Of a stretch of DNA of 64,000 nt, positions 1 to 9,007 are shown piece by piece. Both the position numbers and the translations under genes were made by a program. The stretch lies in NCBI GenBank assembly GCA_051003795.1, contig JBPCKZ010000152.1:1-64000 (forward strand), read 5' to 3'. This stretch comes from JALYXS01 sp051003795. Its GTDB lineage: Bacteria > Acidobacteriota > Terriglobia > Bryobacterales > Bryobacteraceae. How positions within the stretch are numbered: the stretch's first letter is position 1; each line of letters starts with the position of its first letter. The notes beneath the pieces are model-generated. The model had not been told where the DNA came from. It saw only the letters and a program-made list of their open reading frames with translations, and ran no database searches.

Positions 1-756
1 GTCCTGCACCGCGAACTCGACCGTGTTCAAGTCGTAGCCGAGAGCCCGGCAAAGGGTGAGCGCGTCGTTCATCACCCGGGCGTGCAGATTGGCTTCAATC
101 GGCGGAGCGTCCTTGACGTAGCGTTCCGCGTGCGGACGGCGCGGATCGTATTGCATTACGTGAACCTGCCGCTGGCCGACGACATAGCAGCGAAAATAAT
201 CCTCGAATTCGACGCTCCGCTGGAGCGTCATGCAGAGGTCGCATGTATCGTCGTAAGCGGCGAAAAATTCGTCCGGTGAATGCACCTTATAAACGCTCTT
301 CCAACCCCCGCCGCTGAACGGTTTCAAGAAGGCGGGGAAGCCGATGTATTCGAAAACTTCGTTCCAATTTAAAGGATAGATCAGATTGCGCATCGAGAGA
401 TCCGTCGTACCGGGCGGAAGCCGCTTGTGCGGAAGGACGACGGTGCGCGGGACCGCTACGCCGATTTTGGAGGCGAGCGCGTAGTTGAAAAATTTATCGT
501 CGGCGCCCCACCAGAACGGGTTGTTGACGACGATGGCGCCGGTAAGGACGGCGTTCTTAAGGTACGCGCGGTAGAACGGAATATCGTGCGAGATGCGGTC
601 GATGATGACGCGATAGCCGCTCGGTTCGGCCATCTTCACCGCGCCGATATGGATGTGCTCGGCCGCGACGTCGGGGGTGTGCGTGGAGTTGATGCGATCC
701 ACCAGCGCGGCGGGGAAGCTTTTTTCCATGCCGGAGACGACGCCGATTTTTTTCAT
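1..756 (-). CDS. ATP-grasp family protein, C-terminus beyond the window
   Basis: An open frame starts at the ATG at 754-756 and reads off the window edge, giving 252 residues with no stop. The protein begins MKKIGVVSGMEKSFP. Around residues 140-152 it has the segment FPAFLKPFSGGGW, with Lys145 before a Gly-rich loop. This is the usual ATP-binding pattern of ATP-grasp ligases (Lys on a strand followed by the flexible glycine loop). The N-terminal part resembles the pre-ATP-grasp alpha/beta fold. ATP-grasp enzymes join a carboxylate to an amine or thiol through an acyl-phosphate. The substrate cannot be read from this fragment. A partial copy of a dispersed palindromic repeat lies just upstream. 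The family call is fairly safe; the specific function is unknown. Confidence 0.65.
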   Translation of the reverse strand, partial: MKKIGVVSGMEKSFPAALVDRINSTHTPDVAAEHIHIGAVKMAEPSGYRVIIDRISHDIPFYRAYLKNAVLTGAIVVNNPFWWGADDKFFNYALASKIGVAVPRTVVLPHKRLPPGTTDLSMRNLIYPLNWNEVFEYIGFPAFLKPFSGGGWKSVYKVHSPDEFFAAYDDTCDLCMTLQRSVEFEDYFRCYVVGQRQVHVMQYDPRRPHAERYVKDAPPIEANLHARVMNDALTLCRALGYDLNTVEFAVQD

Positions 757-775
757 AAAAGCGCCCGCTCCAAAT

Positions 776-816
776 GGCCCGTGGCGCGGTCACTCGTGCC
801 TGCCGCGTCCACGCTC
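776..816. repeat. Partial copy of a dispersed GTGGCGCGG element
   Basis: About 36 bases starting near GTGGCGCGGTCACTCGTG match the left arm of the palindromic element at 54946-55024 with only a few substitutions. The right arm is missing here. It lies in the gap between the ATP-grasp gene and the HNH gene. Confidence 0.6.
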
Positions 817-857
817 TCCACTAACTCCCTGCAAGTTACCGATTTTACACGGGCGGC

Positions 858-1334
858 CTAAAGATCGGACGGCGGCTTCCCGCGCAAACGCTCGCGCAAT
901 TCCGCCGTCGTTTTCCGATGGCACTTCAAGCAAAGTGTGCGGATGTTCGAAAGGTCGCATTCGCCGCCGCCTTCCACGACGGGTAGGATATGGTCGGCGT
1001 CCCATAAACTCGACCGGCTTTTCGCACTCAATCCCCACGAGCGCAACGCTTCGACCCGCAGCGGATAGCGCAAGCGCCGAATGCGCGTCCATTCCATGGC
1101 CGCATCCACGCCGCAGCCGGCGCACAGGCCGCGATCGCGTTCGAAAATTCGTTCCCGCAAGTAACCGGGATCGGTGCGCATGCGCCATTCGTGAACGCAA
1201 TAGTCCGAGCAAAACGTAATCCGCCGGGGCGGAACTTCCAGGGCGCACCAGCGGCAGAGCGCGCGGCCGTTGGTCCCTTTCGGAAGGTCGTCGCGTCGGA
1301 CGCGGCCGCCCGACATGGTGCGTGCGGTGCTCAT
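858..1334 (-). CDS. HNH endonuclease domain protein
   Basis: This is a 158-residue protein. The C-terminal half carries an HNH core: DADHILP at 112-118, an Asn at 130 in DLSN, and the final His at 139 inside CLKCH. In this family the histidines and the asparagine hold a divalent metal that cleaves DNA phosphodiester bonds. Four cysteine pairs (C27/C30, C42/C46, C71/C74, C135/C138) suggest two structural zinc sites, as in McrA-like HNH proteins. The gene stands alone with no partner methylase or helicase, so restriction is not indicated. A small stand-alone nuclease of unknown role is the safest reading. Confidence 0.8.
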   Translation of the reverse strand: MSTARTMSGGRVRRDDLPKGTNGRALCRWCALEVPPRRITFCSDYCVHEWRMRTDPGYLRERIFERDRGLCAGCGVDAAMEWTRIRRLRYPLRVEALRSWGLSAKSRSSLWDADHILPVVEGGGECDLSNIRTLCLKCHRKTTAELRERLRGKPPSDL

Positions 1335-1403
1335 TTTTCGGAAGTGGCGCCGGCGCTCCTGCGTGGCGCGTCTCGTTGCTCCTCCCGAACCGCGAAAGTC
1401 GGG

Positions 1404-2960
1404 TTAGTTGCTGCGCACCGTCGGATAGCGAATCCCCAACTGCTCCAGGTACGTCTTATATTTCGTCGAATCGAAATAGAACCGCTTCATTTGCGGCCGG
1501 TACTGCGCCATGATCTTTTCATTGAGCCAGATCGCCGGTTGATCGCCCGGCCGGATCAGCGGCGTGTACTTCGCGTCCTTCGTCTGGACGTCCCGGAAGT
1601 AAGTCCAGGCTTGCCGCAGAACTTCGGGATTCGTCAGTAGATCGAGTATTGTCATCGCTTGCACCTTGGCCCCGGCGGTCGTCCCTTTGTGCGCGATCGG
1701 CGTGGCCATCGCAATGGCGTTCGACCAGTTATGGCCGGGCAGATTCGGAATATTGGCGGGGTAGTTCAGCGTGACCGTGGGAAGATTCCAGGAGATGTCC
1801 CCAATATCGTCGGAGCCGCCGCCCATGCGCGCCTCTTCCTTCGGCGGATCTTTCAGTTCGCCGATCTTCGCCGCCAGCCCTTTCTCCGGAACCTTCAGCT
1901 CTTTTTGAACGGCTTTCGCGAGAGTCTGGTCCGCCTCGCTCCATTGCGGTAAACCGACTTCCTTGATATTGGCGTACATCGTCTCGGCGATCGGCTTGTT
2001 CATGTACGTGGGCCAGGCGGAACCGAGCACGCGCGAGGTCCATGTCGTGTTGCTCATGATCGACGCGCCTTTCGCCATGTCGTCGCCGATGCCCCAAAGT
2101 TCCTTGATGTGCGGATAATCCAGTTCGCGAAAGAAATACCAGACCGACGCGTTCGGCGGAACCACGTTGGGCTGATCTCCGCCGTTGGTGATCACGTAAT
2201 GCGAGCGCTGTTGCAGCCGCAAGTGCTCGCGGCGGAAGTTCCAACCCGTGTCCATCAGCTCCACCGCATCGAGCGCGCTCCGGCCGCGCCAGGGAGCGCC
2301 CGCCGCATGCGCGCTCTCGCCCTTGAATGTGTACTCGACCGAGATGAGCCCGCTTTGGCCCCCCTCGCCCCAGGACACCGCGAGATTGCTGCCGACATGC
2401 GCGAATAACACGGCATCCACGTCTTTGAAAACGCCCGCGCGGACGTAGTATGCCTTCGAGCCAAGCTGTTCTTCGGCCACGCCGGGCCAGATCTTGAGCG
2501 TACCCGGGATGTGCTCGCGTTCCATCAGGTGCTTCACGGCGATCGCCGCGGTGATGTTCAACGGCTCGCCCGAATTGTGTCCTTCGCCGTGGCCCGGAGC
2601 GCCGTCGATGATGGGATCGTGATACGCGACGCCCGGCTTTTGCGATGCTTGCGGAATGCAGTCGATATCCGAGCCGAGCGCGATCGCCGGCTTTCCCGAT
2701 CCCCACGTGGCCATCCACGCCGTCGGTATGCCCGCTATCCCGCGCTCCACGCGGAAGCCTTCTTTTTCGAGTATTCCGGTCAGATATTTGGACGTTTCAA
2801 ATTCCTGAAAGCCGAGTTCGCCGAAACTGAAAACCGTATCGACCATGACCTGCGTCCGGTCTTTCATGGAATCGATTTCTTTGACCAGGGCTGCCTTGTA
2901 AGCGGATTGATCGGCATTGACGGAGGCGCAAAACGCGAGCGCCAGAAGAAGTGTACGCAT
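1404..2960 (-). CDS. Secreted M20-family amidohydrolase, AbgB-like
   Basis: The 518-residue protein begins with a signal peptide (MRTLLLALAFCASVNA). The rest follows the M20/amidohydrolase pattern: a conserved acidic metal segment GSDIDCIPQ near residue 95, GHGEGHNSG near 125, a GVAEEQLGS segment with the catalytic glutamates near 160, and a dimerisation insert around 205-320. Overall it most resembles aminobenzoyl-glutamate utilisation protein B (AbgB), which hydrolyses an amide bond with two metal ions. Export to the periplasm suggests it acts on an external N-acyl amino acid or dipeptide. The neighbouring sugar-binding lipoprotein gene lies 27 bases downstream of where transcription of that gene starts, on the same strand, so they may be co-transcribed. 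Confidence 0.8.
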   Translation of the reverse strand: MRTLLLALAFCASVNADQSAYKAALVKEIDSMKDRTQVMVDTVFSFGELGFQEFETSKYLTGILEKEGFRVERGIAGIPTAWMATWGSGKPAIALGSDIDCIPQASQKPGVAYHDPIIDGAPGHGEGHNSGEPLNITAAIAVKHLMEREHIPGTLKIWPGVAEEQLGSKAYYVRAGVFKDVDAVLFAHVGSNLAVSWGEGGQSGLISVEYTFKGESAHAAGAPWRGRSALDAVELMDTGWNFRREHLRLQQRSHYVITNGGDQPNVVPPNASVWYFFRELDYPHIKELWGIGDDMAKGASIMSNTTWTSRVLGSAWPTYMNKPIAETMYANIKEVGLPQWSEADQTLAKAVQKELKVPEKGLAAKIGELKDPPKEEARMGGGSDDIGDISWNLPTVTLNYPANIPNLPGHNWSNAIAMATPIAHKGTTAGAKVQAMTILDLLTNPEVLRQAWTYFRDVQTKDAKYTPLIRPGDQPAIWLNEKIMAQYRPQMKRFYFDSTKYKTYLEQLGIRYPTVRSN

Positions 2961-2987
2961 GGGAAGCCCTTATTATGCGCCACGCGC

Positions 2988-3950
2988 CTACCGCAAATAG
3001 CTCTGAATATCCGGAAACAACAGCGCATGTATTTCCGGGTTGGCGAGGTCTTCCTTGCGGACCAGAGTCGCTCCCGAATCGACATTGCGCGGCGGCGTTT
3101 TTCCGGCTAGATGCATGCCGATCGCCTTCGTGCTCTCATATCCCATGCGGAACGGATTTTGCACGATCAGCGCGTCGATCCATCCGTCGCGAAGGTCCGC
3201 AATCAACTGGTCCGACGCATCGAACGCCACCAGCTTCACGTTGCCCGCGTGCCGCGATTTTAGCGCTTGAACGGCCCCGGACGAACTGGATTCGTTGTCC
3301 GCAAACAATCCGGCCAGATCCGTATTCGCGCTCAGCATGTTTTCCGTCACTCCCATCGCCTTCGCGCGATCCGCCATTCCGAACTGCATTCCCACGTATT
3401 GCAAGCCTGGAAACTTGCGAAGCTCCCGCTCGAATCCGGTCTCGCGCTGCATGGTGGAGGCGCTGCCCGCCATGAAACCAATCACGCCCACCTTTCCCTT
3501 TCCATGGAGCGATTGGTCCAAGCGCCGGGCCGCCATCCGGCCGCCTTCGGTGTTGTCCGTCGCCACATACGAAATTATTTTGTCCGTGTCGATGGCGGAA
3601 TCGAAGATCGCCACGGGAATCGATTCGCGCGCCGCGCGTTCCACCACCGAAACGAGCGCCTGTTTATCGACGGGCGCGAGCACGATTCCCGCGACGCGAC
3701 GGTTCACCATGGATTCGACGATCTCGATCTGGCGGCTCGAATCGATCTCGAGCGTCGGAGCGCTCCACTCGACCGTCAACCCATATTCGCGAGCCGCCTT
3801 CACCGCGCCCGCGTGCACCGTTTGCCAGAAGATATGGTTTGCCCCTTTCGGCACTACTCCGACCACGCGGGATGTCCCGCGATTGCAGCCGCCGAGGGTA
3901 ATGGAAAATGCGAGCGCGAGAATCGCTCTCGCGAACCGATTGTGATTCAT
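2988..3950 (-). CDS. Periplasmic sugar-binding lipoprotein, RbsB-like
   Basis: The protein has 320 residues. The N-terminus is a lipoprotein signal with lipobox LGGC (cysteine about residue 22), so it should be anchored by lipid. The rest is a type I periplasmic binding fold: VVGVVPKGANHIFWQTVHAG, then VESMVNRRVAGIVLAPVD, then DNTEGGRMAARRL and the late VKLVAFDASDQL. This is the layout of ribose/xylose ABC transporter receptors. No transport ATPase or permease gene is next to it in this window, so the receptor is either an orphan or shares a transporter coded elsewhere. It diverges from mutM with a 31-base gap. Confidence 0.82.
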   Translation of the reverse strand: MNHNRFARAILALAFSITLGGCNRGTSRVVGVVPKGANHIFWQTVHAGAVKAAREYGLTVEWSAPTLEIDSSRQIEIVESMVNRRVAGIVLAPVDKQALVSVVERAARESIPVAIFDSAIDTDKIISYVATDNTEGGRMAARRLDQSLHGKGKVGVIGFMAGSASTMQRETGFERELRKFPGLQYVGMQFGMADRAKAMGVTENMLSANTDLAGLFADNESSSSGAVQALKSRHAGNVKLVAFDASDQLIADLRDGWIDALIVQNPFRMGYESTKAIGMHLAGKTPPRNVDSGATLVRKEDLANPEIHALLFPDIQSYLR

Positions 3951-3981
3951 CGCCTCTATATGGTGACATGGGACCTGCCCG

Positions 3982-4776
3982 ATGCCGGAACTGCCCGAAG
4001 TGGAAACGGTCGCGCGCGGCCTGGCGCCTTATCTGACGGGCCGCCGCATCCTGAGCGCGGAATTCCGCAAACCGCGCGTGATGCGCGGCGATCCCGAGGA
4101 GGCCGCGCGCAAGCTGGAGGGCCGCATCATTCAGAACGTCCGGCGCTACGGCAAATTCATTCTGCTGGAGCTCGATTCCGGCGGGTACTTCATCGTCCAT
4201 CTGGGGATGACCGGGAAGCTGCTGCTGGATGGCGGGATCGATAAGCACACCCACGCGATTCTGACGCTCGATGACGGCGTTCTCCTCTACCGCGACAGCC
4301 GCCAGTTCGGACGCCTGGAATGGAGCGCGGCGTTGCCGGCGCGGATTGCAAAGCTGGGTCCCGATCCGCTGCTGATCCCGCTCGAAGATTTCACGGCTTC
4401 GCTGCGCTCGCGCAAAACGCGCATGAAGGCGCTGCTGCTGAATCAGAAATTTCTGCGCGGCATGGGAAATATCTATGCGGACGAAGCCCTATTCCGCGCG
4501 GGCGTTCATCCGCTCGCGATCGCATCGCGCCTGCGGCGGAATCGCGCGCGGAAGCTCCACGACGCGATACGGGAAGTGTTGACGGAAGCGATCGAAAAAC
4601 GCGGATCGTCGATCTCGGATTATGTCGACGCCGACGGGCGGAAAGGAAGCTTTCAATTGTTGCACCGCGTCTACCGGCGCACCGGGCAGCCTTGCGTGGC
4701 GTGCGGCAAGCCGGTCCGCCGCATCCTGGTCGCGCAGCGCGGCACCCACTTTTGCCCGAATTGCCAGAAGAAATAG
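3982..4776 (+). CDS. mutM: Formamidopyrimidine-DNA glycosylase
   Basis: This is a 264-residue Fpg/MutM enzyme of normal length. The N-terminus MPELPEVETVARGL supplies the catalytic Pro2 and Glu3. It removes 8-oxoguanine and other oxidised purines and nicks the abasic site by beta/delta elimination. The helix-two-turns-helix region contains FLRGMGNIYADEALF near residues 156-170. The C-terminal zinc finger (CVACGKP, then HFCPNC) is complete. The gene is convergent with lepB, and their stop codons are almost touching. Confidence 0.96.
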   Translation: MPELPEVETVARGLAPYLTGRRILSAEFRKPRVMRGDPEEAARKLEGRIIQNVRRYGKFILLELDSGGYFIVHLGMTGKLLLDGGIDKHTHAILTLDDGVLLYRDSRQFGRLEWSAALPARIAKLGPDPLLIPLEDFTASLRSRKTRMKALLLNQKFLRGMGNIYADEALFRAGVHPLAIASRLRRNRARKLHDAIREVLTEAIEKRGSSISDYVDADGRKGSFQLLHRVYRRTGQPCVACGKPVRRILVAQRGTHFCPNCQKK

Positions 4777-4777
4777 A

Positions 4778-5362
4778 TTAGTGGAGGCTGCCCATTTTGT
4801 CCATGGGCCAGTAGACGAACACCGCTTTTCCGTAAATATATTGCCGGTCGACAAAGCCCCACGCCCGGCTGTCGTTCGAGGAACTGCGATGGTCGCCAAG
4901 AACGTAATAGTTCCCCATCGGAACCACCACGCGCTGCCGGGATACGCGATCCCGGTAATCTTCAGGCACGTAAGGCTCTTCGAGATCTTTGCCGTTGACC
5001 ACCACGGTTCCGTTATCGATCTCGACCGAATCTCCCGGCAGCCCGATAATGCGCTTGATGTAAGACTTGCTCGGATCGAGCGGATAGAGGAAGACCACCA
5101 TGTCCCCGCGCTCGATGTTCCCAATACCGAACCGGTAGGTGAATTTGTTGATGAAAATCCGCTCCTGATCGGTAAGAGCGGGCATCATGCTCGTGCCTTC
5201 CACCTTGACCGGCTGATAGATGAACACGATTAGCACGACCGCGAGCACCACCGAGAACGCGACGTCGCGCGCCCAAGCCATGGCGCCGAACAATCCTCCC
5301 GGAGGCGCTTTTACTTCCGCCGCATGGGTTGGGGGATCGGTTCGGGGATCGCTATCGTCCAT
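4778..5362 (-). CDS. lepB: Signal peptidase I
   Basis: This is a 194-residue type I signal peptidase. It has one N-terminal membrane segment (about residues 32-50), then box B GTSMMPAL with the nucleophile Ser58. Box D is YIKRIIGLPGD with the general-base Lys103, and box E is VLGDHRSSSNDSR. It cuts signal peptides from exported proteins on the outer face of the inner membrane, a heavy duty in this genome given the number of secreted proteins in the window. It lies 20 bases downstream of mtaB on the same strand, so co-transcription is likely. Confidence 0.95.
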   Translation of the reverse strand: MDDSDPRTDPPTHAAEVKAPPGGLFGAMAWARDVAFSVVLAVVLIVFIYQPVKVEGTSMMPALTDQERIFINKFTYRFGIGNIERGDMVVFLYPLDPSKSYIKRIIGLPGDSVEIDNGTVVVNGKDLEEPYVPEDYRDRVSRQRVVVPMGNYYVLGDHRSSSNDSRAWGFVDRQYIYGKAVFVYWPMDKMGSLH

Positions 5363-5382
5363 GTAGAGTCCGCTGAAACGAA

Positions 5383-6735
5383 TTATATGATACGGGACGA
5401 GCTTTCGAAGTCGCCGGTTGCGTGCCGTGGCTGGTTGGAGGCGCTTGCGGCGTCCTTCTCGCGGAGGCCCGTTTCGCTCAAGCCGCCAATTTCGACATCG
5501 ACAAAACGATTCGGCCGCGGTCTCGAAGCCAATTCGACTCTTAAGTAGTTGTCCGTCAGCGCCACTCCCGGCTGCTCCAGCGTCACCGCCGAGAGGCGCG
5601 CGCCGATCATCCGCCGCCGGAATTCCAGGTTCTTCGCCTCGCCCAATTCCCGCAATATCCGATTCCGCTCCCGCCGGACCTGCATCGGCACCGAACCGGG
5701 CAGATCCGCCGCGGGCGTCCCCGGCCGTTCGGAATAGGTGAACACGTGCAAATAGGTGAACGGCAGGCGTTCGATGAACTGGCGCGAATCTTCAAAATGC
5801 GCGTCCGTTTCTCCGGGAAACCCGGCCATCACGTCGGCTCCGATCGCGGCATCGGGCATCGCGCCGCGCGCTTTCAGAATACGATCCGCATAATGCCGGG
5901 GGCGGTACTTGCGGTGCATTCGACGAAGAATAAAATCCGAACCCGATTGCAGTGGAGCATGCACATGCCGCGCCATGCGAGGCGATTCCGCCATCAGCCC
6001 AAGCAGTTCGTCGCTGAAGTCCATCGGCTCGACCGAGCTGAGGCGAATGCGTTCGATCTCCGTTTCAGAAAGCAACCGGCGCAGCAGACCGGCCAGCCGC
6101 ATCGCGCTCCCCGTCTCGCTTACGGGCGAGCGCCCCCAGCGCCCCAGATTGATCCCGCTCAGCACGACTTCCCGATAGCGGCCGCTCAACTGGCGCACCT
6201 GTGCGATCACGTAATCCGCGCGTGTATGGCGGCTTCGCCCGCGCACATGCGGAATAATGCAGAACGAGCAGCGATTGTTGCAGCCGTCCTGAATCTTGAG
6301 ATTGGGCCGCGCCCGATCCGCCGCGGATTCCATCGCCGGCGCGGTCAGGAAATCGTCACACGCGAAAATATCGCGCACGTGAATCTGCCCGTGATACGGG
6401 GCCCCCGTAACGATTTCCGCGATCTCCGTTTTATGCGAATTCCCGACGACCCACTCGACCCCGGGCAAGGCGGCCAATTCCCGCGGCGCTCGCTGCGCGT
6501 AGCAGCCGGTCACCAGAATACGCGCATTCGGATTCTCGCGATGCACGCGCCGGATGGTTTGCCGCGCGTCGACATCGGCGTTCGCGGTAACCGTGCACGT
6601 GTTCAAGATCACCAAACCGGCCTGGGCGCGCTCCGCCGCGGCGGTCATGCCGCGCCCGGATAATTCCGCTTCCAAGGCGGCCCCGTCGGCCTGAGTCGCG
6701 CGGCATCCAAAGTTCTGGACGAAGAAATTATTCAA
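5383..6735 (-). CDS. mtaB: tRNA N6-threonylcarbamoyladenosine 2-methylthiotransferase
   Basis: The protein has 450 residues. It has three parts: an N-terminal UPF0004 domain with cluster cysteines in QNFGCRATQ, LNTCTV and VTGCYAQRAP; a radical-SAM core with CNNRCSFC (the CxxxCxxC cluster that binds SAM); and a TRAM-like tail. The domain order and sequence fit MtaB, which adds a methylthio group to t6A37 of ANN-decoding tRNAs, better than MiaB or RimO. Translation appears to start at a TTG (6733-6735), supported by a strong AGAGGAGG Shine-Dalgarno 10-15 bases upstream. It diverges from the ccsA-like gene. Confidence 0.88.
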   Translation of the reverse strand: MNNFFVQNFGCRATQADGAALEAELSGRGMTAAAERAQAGLVILNTCTVTANADVDARQTIRRVHRENPNARILVTGCYAQRAPRELAALPGVEWVVGNSHKTEIAEIVTGAPYHGQIHVRDIFACDDFLTAPAMESAADRARPNLKIQDGCNNRCSFCIIPHVRGRSRHTRADYVIAQVRQLSGRYREVVLSGINLGRWGRSPVSETGSAMRLAGLLRRLLSETEIERIRLSSVEPMDFSDELLGLMAESPRMARHVHAPLQSGSDFILRRMHRKYRPRHYADRILKARGAMPDAAIGADVMAGFPGETDAHFEDSRQFIERLPFTYLHVFTYSERPGTPAADLPGSVPMQVRRERNRILRELGEAKNLEFRRRMIGARLSAVTLEQPGVALTDNYLRVELASRPRPNRFVDVEIGGLSETGLREKDAASASNQPRHATGDFESSSRII

Positions 6736-6784
6736 AATAAGCCCCTCCTCTATACTAAAGACGAATCGCTAGAGACGATCCGCT

Positions 6785-7600
6785 ATGACCGAAATGAGCG
6801 TTATGTGGCTCCGCGTGGCGGCGGCTTTTTATTCGCTCGGACTGCTTGACGCCGTTGTCACGGTGATCCGCCGGCGCGAGCGGCTGTTCCGGCCAGCGCT
6901 CGCGGCCTTCGCGATCGGCGGCCTTTTCCATCTGGTGGCCATCGTTGAAGAAGGGATCGCCGCGCATCGTTTCCCGGCCAACGGCTTCTTCGAATCCATG
7001 TCGTTTTGCGCGTTTATAGTGACTCTCCTGTTTCTGTTTGTCTATTGGCGGTATCGCGCGGAGAGCCTCGGCGTGTTTATTTTTCCGCTGGTGTTCGTGA
7101 TGACGCTGGTCGCCGCGCTGGGCAGTCCGGTCTCGGCGTGGTCGAATCCCGCGGTGCGCAATAGCTGGCTGATGGTGCACGTCGTGTTTATCCTGCTCGG
7201 ATACGCGGCTCTGCTGTTCACTTCGGTGGCCGCGATCGTTTATTTGTTTCAGGAGCACGAGCTCAAGCGCAAAAGGCCGCGCGGATTTTACCACCGCCTC
7301 CCTCCGCTCGCCACTCTCGACGACCTGATTTCCAAATCGCTTGGCGTGGGCTTCGTGCTGATCACCGTGGGGATTATCGCCGGCAGCGTTTGGGCCTTCG
7401 TCGAATTCGGCACCAGCTGGATCGCGAATAAGAGCATAGGAATCTCGTTCATTACGTGGGGAATTTATCTGGCCCTGGTATTTTTCCGCGTGAGCGCGGG
7501 ATGGCGCGGCAGAAAGGCCGCGATCCTCGCCATCATGGCGCTGTTTTGCTCCGCGATCACGTGGGCGGCTCACGCCAGGCTGCGGTATCTTCTGCAATGA
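6785..7600 (+). CDS. CcsA/HemX-like cytochrome c assembly membrane protein
   Basis: This is a 271-residue polytopic protein with about eight hydrophobic segments. It has the haem-handling family signature around NSWLMVHVVFILLGYAALLF (residues 122-141), with its conserved histidine. CcsA/ResC proteins deliver haem for c-type cytochrome maturation. The related HemX is often coded beside hemA and may tune its level. The stop codon overlaps the hemA start as ATGA, so the two are translationally coupled. The tryptophan-rich WWD motif of true CcsA is not obvious, so a HemX-like role linked to haem supply is as likely as cytochrome assembly. Confidence 0.75.
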   Translation: MTEMSVMWLRVAAAFYSLGLLDAVVTVIRRRERLFRPALAAFAIGGLFHLVAIVEEGIAAHRFPANGFFESMSFCAFIVTLLFLFVYWRYRAESLGVFIFPLVFVMTLVAALGSPVSAWSNPAVRNSWLMVHVVFILLGYAALLFTSVAAIVYLFQEHELKRKRPRGFYHRLPPLATLDDLISKSLGVGFVLITVGIIAGSVWAFVEFGTSWIANKSIGISFITWGIYLALVFFRVSAGWRGRKAAILAIMALFCSAITWAAHARLRYLLQ

Positions 7601-8841
7601 AACTCTTGCTCGCCGGCGTCAGCCATAAGACCGCGCCGGTCGAAGTGAGGGAGCGGCTGGCGTTTCCGGAAGCCCGCCTTGCGCCCGCGGTACGCGCGCT
7701 CAAGCAGCGGGAGGGCATTGCCGAAGCGGTAATTCTCTCGACGTGTAATCGCGTCGAGATCACGGTTTGCACCAATGACGATTGCGACGCCGGTCCGGCC
7801 ATCGAATCGCTTTTATCCGAATCTTTCGGACCCTATATTTACCGGCATGAGGGGCGCGAAGCCATCCATCATCTGTTCCGGGTGGCGTCCAGCCTGGAAT
7901 CGATGATTGTTGGCGAGCCGCAAATTCTCGGACAGATGAAAGCCGCGTACAACATTTCGAAATCCGAAGGCGCGGTGAGCGGGCTGCTCGATAACGTGTT
8001 CACGCGCGCCTTCAGCGTGGCGAAGCGCGTACGCTCGGAAACGGGCATCGGCCAGATGGCCGTGTCGGTGAGCTACGCGGCCGTCGAACTGGCCCGCAAG
8101 ATTTTCGGCTCGCTGGCCGGGCATACCGTCATGATCGCGGGCGGCGGCAAGATGTCGGAACTCGCCGCGCGGCATTTGCGGAGGTCGGGCGCCTCCCGCA
8201 TTTTCGTGACGAACCGGACGCACCAACGCGCGGTTGAGCTTGCCCAATTGTTTCAGGGAACCGCCATCGAGTACAGCCGCTTTCCCGGCATGCTGCCGGA
8301 GATCGATATTCTGATCGCCTCGAGCGGCGCGCCCCATTACATCCTGGTGAAAGAGGACGTTCAACGCGCGATTAGCGCGCGCAAGAACAAACCTATGTTT
8401 CTGATCGACATCGCCGTGCCGCGCAACATCGAGCCCGCGGTGAACAAAGTCGATAACGTTTTCTTGTACGACATCGACGACCTGCAGGGCGTGGTAAACG
8501 CGAACTTGCGCGAGCGCATGAAGGAAGCCGAGTGCGCCGAGGCGATTGTCGCGCAGGAAGTGGAGCGCATGGTGGGCCGGCTCCGTGTCCAGGAGATTGC
8601 CCCCACGATCGTCAGTCTACAAGAGCAGCTCGAAGAGATCCGGGCCGGCGAAGTAGCGCGAACCATGAGAAAGCTAGGGCCGCTTACGCTTGAACAACGC
8701 GAAGCCATTGACGCGCTCACGCGTTCGATCGTGAACAAGATCGCGCACGGGCCGATTTCGGAATTGCGCAAGCAGGCGAGCGAGCCCGAAGGCGTGCAGA
8801 TTATCGAAACGATCCGAAGAGTGTTTCACCTGCAGGATTGA
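7597..8841 (+). CDS. hemA: Glutamyl-tRNA reductase
   Basis: The 414-residue protein starts at ATG 7597, overlapping the preceding stop (ATGA). The start is fixed by the family N-terminus MKLLLAGVSHKTAPVEVRERL. The catalytic Cys50 sits in LSTCNRVEIT. The NADPH domain has AGGGKMSELAARHL and VTNRTHQRA, followed by the helical dimerisation tail. It reduces Glu-tRNA to glutamate-1-semialdehyde, the first committed step of C5-pathway haem synthesis. The last codons (LQD-stop) are the first unit of a three-copy 15-base tandem repeat. Confidence 0.96.
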   Translation: MKLLLAGVSHKTAPVEVRERLAFPEARLAPAVRALKQREGIAEAVILSTCNRVEITVCTNDDCDAGPAIESLLSESFGPYIYRHEGREAIHHLFRVASSLESMIVGEPQILGQMKAAYNISKSEGAVSGLLDNVFTRAFSVAKRVRSETGIGQMAVSVSYAAVELARKIFGSLAGHTVMIAGGGKMSELAARHLRRSGASRIFVTNRTHQRAVELAQLFQGTAIEYSRFPGMLPEIDILIASSGAPHYILVKEDVQRAISARKNKPMFLIDIAVPRNIEPAVNKVDNVFLYDIDDLQGVVNANLRERMKEAECAEAIVAQEVERMVGRLRVQEIAPTIVSLQEQLEEIRAGEVARTMRKLGPLTLEQREAIDALTRSIVNKIAHGPISELRKQASEPEGVQIIETIRRVFHLQD

Positions 8842-8874
8842 TCGATGCAGGATTGATCGATGCAGGATTGATCG
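8831..8874 (+). repeat. 15-bp tandem repeat (3 copies) across the hemA stop
   Basis: The unit TGCAGGATTGATCGA occurs at 8831-8845 and 8846-8860, and again at 8861-8874 (last base missing). The first unit codes the final LQD of HemA and its TGA, so the duplication leaves two further LQD-stop copies downstream. It is the size of a replication-slippage duplication. Confidence 0.95.
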
Positions 8875-8962
8875 TGCGATTCGCGGCCAAGCGGTCTGCT
8901 TGCCGGCGTGGCGATTCCAGTCCGCTTTAACGTTGCCGGCGCGAGGGCATATACTGCTTTGC

Positions 8963-9007
8963 ATGGATCGCTTTCGCATGGATCGCCTTCGCGTGGACCG
9001 CCGCCGT
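8963..9007 (+). repeat. 15-bp in-frame triplication at the N-terminus
   Basis: ATGGATCGCTTTCGC (8963-8977), ATGGATCGCCTTCGC (8978-8992) and GTGGACCGCCGCCGT (8993-9007) are three diverging copies. They code MDRFR-MDRLR-VDRRR. Each copy begins with a usable start codon. Confidence 0.9.

Noticed and set aside
1729..2718. Long open frame (minus strand) overlapping the M20 peptidase gene
   Set aside because: It is a shadow frame of the same strand: Arg/Gly/Ala-rich with no domain, while the overlapping frame has a signal peptide and M20 motifs.
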